Assembly (NCBI GenBank): GCA_965601455.1 | Contig: OZ271831.1 | Span: forward strand, 1,984,001 to 2,048,000 | DNA length: 64,000 bases | Source of the DNA: JANQEU01 sp965601455 | Lineage (GTDB): Bacteria > Bacteroidota > Bacteroidia > Cytophagales > Cyclobacteriaceae | Direction: 5' to 3' | Shown here: positions 62,599 to 64,000 of the stretch, piece after piece | How the letters are laid out: every line of letters starts with the position of its first letter | Position numbering within the stretch: the stretch's first letter is position 1 | Made by a program: the position numbers and the translations under genes | Notes under the pieces: model-generated | The model's database searches: none | The model's input: the letters and a program-made list of their open reading frames with translations, nothing else | What the model was told of the DNA's origin: nothing

Positions 62599-62937
62599 AT
62601 GATATCTAAAAATTTGACTGCTGCATCCACCAAGCCAATCATTCTTGGCATACTTAAGCAGGGCAATAGCTATGGCTATTTGATCATAAAGAGAATTAAG
62701 GAGCTTTCAGGTGGAAAGATGAAATACTCAGATGGAATGCTTTATCCTGTGTTGCATCGACTTGAAAAGGAGGGAAACATCAAATCCTACTGGACGGTAG
62801 AGGACGGAAAGAAACCCAGAAAGTACTACGAGATTACAGAATTAGGTAAAGAAGCATTGCAAGTTGAAAAGGAGCAGTGGCAGCAAGTGAATGCCGTTCT
62901 CAGTGAAATCTGGGATGTTAAGCCAATAAAAAGCTAG
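62599..62937 (+). CDS. PadR-family transcriptional regulator
   Basis: A 112-residue PadR protein: ILGILKQGNSYGYLIIKRI, MLYPVLHRLEKEGNIKSYW recognition/wing, RKYYEITELGKEAL. It is 3 bp upstream of the truncated permease gene, so it probably controls it. Same arrangement as at 22112-25065 but with the opposite class of prefix domain on the permease. Confidence 0.92.
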   Translation: MISKNLTAASTKPIILGILKQGNSYGYLIIKRIKELSGGKMKYSDGMLYPVLHRLEKEGNIKSYWTVEDGKKPRKYYEITELGKEALQVEKEQWQQVNAVLSEIWDVKPIKS

Positions 62938-62940
62938 TGT

Positions 62941-64000
62941 ATGTTTGATCTTGAAAAATCTATTGCCGGTTGGCTAAGAAAATTTCGAAAGCATTCGTCA
63001 TTTGAAGATGCCAGTATTTCTGAAATGGAGTCGCACCTCAGAGATCATATCGAGGATTTAACTTCTGATGGGCATACTGAACAGGAAGCTTTTGAACTAG
63101 CAACAAAGGAATTTGGAGAAATACCATCGGTTGCCGAAGAGGAACAATTCAACCGGTATAAGTCTCTTTTATTCCCCGAGTTAAGTCTATTCCTAAACAA
63201 CCTTAGAATTGGTTTAAGAAACATTACGAAAAGACCTTTCTATACTTTTCTTAACACGTTTGGTTTAGCCGTAGGTGTCTCAGGTGTCATTTTAATAGGA
63301 TTATATGTGCATGACGAACTGAGTTTTGATCGAATGTTCCCGGAATCCGATCGAATATTCAGGATCAACATTGACAACAGAACCAACGGGGAATACAGTG
63401 AGTACGCAACTGCTCCGGGCCCAATGGCCAATGTACTGGTCCAGGATTGTCCTGCAGTAGAACTGGTGTCTCGCTTTCGTAACATAGATAATGCATTGAT
63501 TAAAAGAGCAGGAGCAGTTGAAAGTGTCAAAACCACTGAGATAGTGGCGGTGGACTCGGGATTTCTTGACATGTTCGGTGTGAGCCTTTTATACGGAGAG
63601 GAAAAATCTGCCCTGTCCGAGCCAAATACCTTGATACTCACCGAAACTGCAGCGAAGGTGTTTTTCGACAAAGAGATAGCCCTAGGTCAGTCAGTGATCA
63701 TCAATGAAGTCGATCATTACATTGTTTCCGGAGTGATTGAAGATTTTCCAAAGAATTCCTTTCTCCGAAATCATCAGATCTTTCTGTCCCTGTCAAGTTT
63801 TAAGGATGCCCAAAGCAAGGCATGGAACACCTGGTATTTCCCAACATTTGTAAGGTTACAAAGTCCTGGTCACGTCGTTGAATTGCAAGCTTTTCTCAAT
63901 ACAGTAAAGGATAACTACTTGATTCCGTGGGCGATGACTTTTATTCCCGGATTGACCGTCGAAAGCTCAAGACAGGCGGAGGCTGAATCCGGAAATTTTA
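62941..64000 (+). CDS. FtsX/MacB-like ABC permease with prefix domain 1 (3' truncated)
   Basis: The frame is open to the right edge (353 codons visible). A cytoplasmic prefix (1-78, with EMESHLRDHIEDL, the 'permease prefix domain 1' type) precedes the first transmembrane helix (about 103-123: NTFGLAVGVSGVILIGLYV) and the start of the periplasmic MacB domain. Its PadR partner lies 3 bp upstream. No ATPase gene is visible on this side. Confidence 0.85.
   Translation, partial: MFDLEKSIAGWLRKFRKHSSFEDASISEMESHLRDHIEDLTSDGHTEQEAFELATKEFGEIPSVAEEEQFNRYKSLLFPELSLFLNNLRIGLRNITKRPFYTFLNTFGLAVGVSGVILIGLYVHDELSFDRMFPESDRIFRINIDNRTNGEYSEYATAPGPMANVLVQDCPAVELVSRFRNIDNALIKRAGAVESVKTTEIVAVDSGFLDMFGVSLLYGEEKSALSEPNTLILTETAAKVFFDKEIALGQSVIINEVDHYIVSGVIEDFPKNSFLRNHQIFLSLSSFKDAQSKAWNTWYFPTFVRLQSPGHVVELQAFLNTVKDNYLIPWAMTFIPGLTVESSRQAEAESGNF

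Overview
The window is chromosomal DNA of a Bacteroidota bacterium, most likely a marine-type member of the Cytophagales/Reichenbachiella-like lineage. This is an inference from several things seen together: an ECF sigma/FecR/TonB-receptor triad, GH97, DUF2911, DUF3667 and DUF6090-like proteins, PadR-controlled FtsX-type permeases, TPR histidine kinases, many lipoproteins, starts without Shine-Dalgarno sequences and TAnnTTTG-like promoter elements. Coding density is very high and no intergenic gap exceeds about 260 bp. I saw no tRNA, rRNA, insertion sequence, phage gene or CRISPR array.

Layout. 0-3 kb: a sulfur module (SQR-like flavoprotein, TusE/DsrC-like carrier, DsrE2-like protein) closed by a strong terminator and preceded by a perfect Crp/Fnr-type dyad. 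3-6.5 kb: a GH97 glycosidase and a phosphofructokinase in one unit. 6.6-9.1 kb: a quinone/peroxide stress group (ring-cleaving dioxygenase, pirin, glutathione peroxidase). 9.2-25 kb: mixed housekeeping and membrane genes: DUF2911-TPR, TspO, an ATP-dependent DNA ligase with its partner exonuclease, a large Asp-box protein, MscS, a secreted TPR/SPFH-lipoprotein/LRR trio, and a PadR-permease pair. 25-31 kb: CxxCH heme proteins, a second FtsX-like permease, a D-aminoacylase-like lipoprotein and a cytochrome c. 31.3-35.5 kb: a three-gene unit (GGT-family lipoprotein, PLP enzyme, MFS transporter) in which both enzymes lack residues normally diagnostic for their families. 35.6-46.5 kb: YaaA, a STAS/SpoIIAA-like protein, transglutaminase, two TPR histidine kinases, a serine hydrolase and a bestrophin.

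46.6-52.7 kb: an amidotransferase, then an ECF sigma factor, FecR anti-sigma factor and TonB-dependent transducer, followed by a lipoprotein with a 37-residue tail of only Asp and Glu. The sigma gene and the lipoprotein gene share the upstream motif TGGTAGGGT-N13-CCTGTAT, which looks like the sigma factor's own promoter and ties the four genes into one regulon.

52.7-59.2 kb: a tight seven-gene lipid operon: SDR, ACAD10/11-type acyl-CoA dehydrogenase, APH-fold kinase, histidine phosphatase, second SDR, PTGR/CurA-type enone reductase and TesB thioesterase. By analogy with LvaA/LvaC and mammalian ACAD10/11 it is a candidate pathway for catabolism of 4-hydroxy (gamma-oxidised) fatty acyl-CoAs. 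59.2-64 kb: an SGNH-like lipoprotein, a second STAS-like paralogue, a barrel-like outer-membrane protein, a luciferase-like oxidoreductase and a second PadR-permease pair that runs off the window.
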